From assembly GCA_023228925.1 (NCBI GenBank), contig JALOAF010000006.1:1-42470 (forward strand): 42,470 bases of DNA, read 5' to 3'. Origin of the DNA: Candidatus Absconditabacterales bacterium (GTDB lineage Bacteria; Patescibacteriota; Gracilibacteria; Absconditabacterales; Absconditicoccaceae). The notes under the pieces were generated by a model. That model saw only the letters and a program-made list of their open reading frames with translations. It was not told the DNA's origin and did no database searches. The position numbers were made by a program, and so were the translations under genes. Each line of letters opens with the position of its first letter. The stretch's first letter is position 1. Of this stretch, positions 41,162 to 42,470 are shown piece after piece.

Positions 41162-41340
41162 GGAATATCAAGTGGAATAGAGGATTTAGCCCCTCTAAAG
41201 CTTTTAGCTTTTGTCAAAGTCTATCCCTATTCCACTCAATCTATTCAAGAATTTATAATAGGTTAAGCTTCGAGCTTTGATAACCAAGTAGACTATTCTG
41301 TAAATAGATTTTGAATTCCCTTTTTACTTTTTACCCACTT
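41162..41340 (+). ncRNA. Candidate IS110 bridge RNA (structured leader)
   Basis: About 180 bases between the promoter and the transposase start fold into a long-range stem GTGGAATAG (41172-41180) with CTATTCCAC (41227-41235), enclosing hairpins AGAGG/CCTCT and AAAGCTTTTAGCTTT. A second hairpin follows, GGTTA (41261-41265) with TAACC (41281-41285), inner AGCT-TCG-AGCT. IS110-group elements carry a bridge RNA of about this length upstream of the recombinase, with target- and donor-binding loops. Position, length, promoter and structure agree; guide loops were not assigned. Confidence 0.65.
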
Positions 41341-41344
41341 CATC

Positions 41345-42376
41345 ATGACACTAAAAGTATCATTTAAATGAGTTAATCCTCAAGACATTAATGTCCTGGG
41401 ATTGGATGTGGCAAAAGCTAAGATTGATATTTGTTTTCTCGGCTCTAACCATTCCCAATTTTATCAAATTGCTAACAATTCTCAAGCTATTTCTCAATTT
41501 TCACAAGAATTAAAAACTTTAGGGTTGAATGCAACAATTCCCTTCGTTTTAGAATCTACAGGAAGTTTTCATCTCCTATTAGCAACATTACTTAAAAATG
41601 ATGGTTGGAATGTTAAAGAGATTAATCCTATCATAACCCATCAGTACATCAAACACACCGTAAGAGGAACTAAAACTGATACTACAGACGCTCAATTGCT
41701 TGCAAAAATTGGGCTCATTGAAGGAGATAATCTTAAGTCATTTGATAGAGATTTGAATATCATTAAGCTAAGAATGTTTATCTCTTTCCTTGCTCATCTA
41801 GAAACACTTATCCAACAATCAAAAGCGAGTTTTAATGCACTTGAAAAAGGATTAACCACTTTAGGATTATGAAAAAGCCAAGAACTAGAAAAAATGAAAG
41901 AAGCAATAAAAATTTTAGAGCAAAGAGCTAAAGGGTTAGAAAAAGAAATCCTTAATATCCAGCTTAGTCCAGAAGCACAAAAACAAGTTGACTGCTTAGA
42001 TTCTATTGTAGGAATTTCTCCCTTCACTGCAAAAGTTGCTTATGCACTTTTTGCTCATAATACTTTTAGTTCTAAAAGAGAGATGTTAGCTTATGTAGGC
42101 TTAGATCCTAAACTTAAACAAAGTGGGACCAAAACTTGAGCATTAAGGATCTCTAAAAGAGGTCATCCTTATATGAGAAAAAGATTATTCCAATCTGCAT
42201 TCTGTTCTTTACAACATTCTCCTTATTTCAAATCAATTTATGATAAACACATCCAAAAATGAAAACATCATTTTATTGCTGTATTAGCTGTAGCTAAGAA
42301 AATGATCTATATTATGCGAGCTTTATTGAAAAATAATACACAATTTGACCATAATTATCATCTTTTAACTACCTAA
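41345..42376 (+). mobile_element. IS110 family transposase (DEDD recombinase), intact
   Basis: A 343-aa protein. N-terminal DEDD catalytic residues: D in VLGLDVAKAKID, E in FVLESTGSFH, and D/D in KTDTTDAQLLAKIGL. The C-terminal half carries the transposase_20 domain with DSIVGISPFTAKV, MLAYVGLDPKLKQSG and the serine-containing KRGHPYMRKRLFQSAF. The frame is uninterrupted when TGA is glycine, including glycines at GTKTGALR; it is thus adapted to this host code. It probably moves via the upstream bridge RNA. The MTLKVSFKGVNPQD start is chosen because it begins right after the RNA; the first conserved motif would also allow an internal start. Confidence 0.93.
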
Positions 42377-42457
42377 AATTCTTTATTACTCTTGATTTTC
42401 CTTATAATAGGACTTTGATGTAAAGAGGGGGTCGGGGGGAGATTTTCACACAGCATT

Positions 42458-42470
42458 GTCATTCTGAGCA
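42458..42470. repeat. Dispersed repeat, copy 4 (cut by window end)
   Basis: GTCATTCTGAGCA, identical to the first 13 bases of copy 3 and in direct orientation; the rest lies outside the window. Confidence 0.7.

Overview
The window reads only with TGA as glycine (genetic code 25). With standard stops most genes break into short pieces. With TGA as Gly, long frames appear and the TGA codons fall on invariant glycines: both glycines of the SecA Walker A MKTGEGKT, SecA GRSGRQGDPG, YchF GLPNVGKST, and the HELGH of a metalloprotease. With the strong AT bias and small genes, this points to the candidate phyla Absconditabacteria (SR1) or Gracilibacteria (BD1-5). All coordinates below assume this code, including genes far longer than a standard-code reading would give.

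Layout. 1-2.2 kb: edge of a zinc-ribbon gene, an HsdR restriction subunit cut off just before its helicase domain, a small membrane protein and a DUF134 regulator. 2.2-4.2 kb: thrS, preceded by a threonine-rich leader peptide and an attenuator. 4.4-6.6 kb: small membrane proteins and an AlkD-type DNA glycosylase. 6.6-8.2 kb: ribosomal proteins S16 and L33, a GIY-YIG protein, two tRNA genes and two decayed tRNA copies. 8.4-12.2 kb: an HD hydrolase and two unknown proteins, one of 772 aa. 12.2-15.6 kb: surface polysaccharide genes (pyruvyl transferase, glycosyltransferase, O-antigen ligase-like). 15.7-17.4 kb: three tandem genes sharing one membrane-anchor module, the last fused to a DsbA-like thioredoxin domain. 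17.6-22.7 kb: a valyl-tRNA synthetase-like protein without its catalytic signatures, a fibronectin-type surface protein and a small secreted beta protein. 23.2-29.9 kb: secA, a sigma-region-4/HTH regulator, ychF and rlmE. 30.0-40.8 kb: an unrecognised locus of large proteins (1250 and 796 aa), coiled-coil proteins and a HExxH protease. 40.8-42.5 kb: dispersed repeats and an IS110-family element with a candidate bridge RNA.

The main points of interest are the thrS attenuation system, seen completely in sequence (control codons, antiterminator, terminator); the ValRS-like protein that keeps editing and C-terminal domains but has lost HIGH, the SRQ/WWGH block and KMSKS; the unknown 30-41 kb locus; the structured RNA ahead of the IS110 transposase; and the anchor-module triplication. 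No CRISPR array and no rRNA gene was seen. Domain calls rest on motif recognition by eye; no database search was run.
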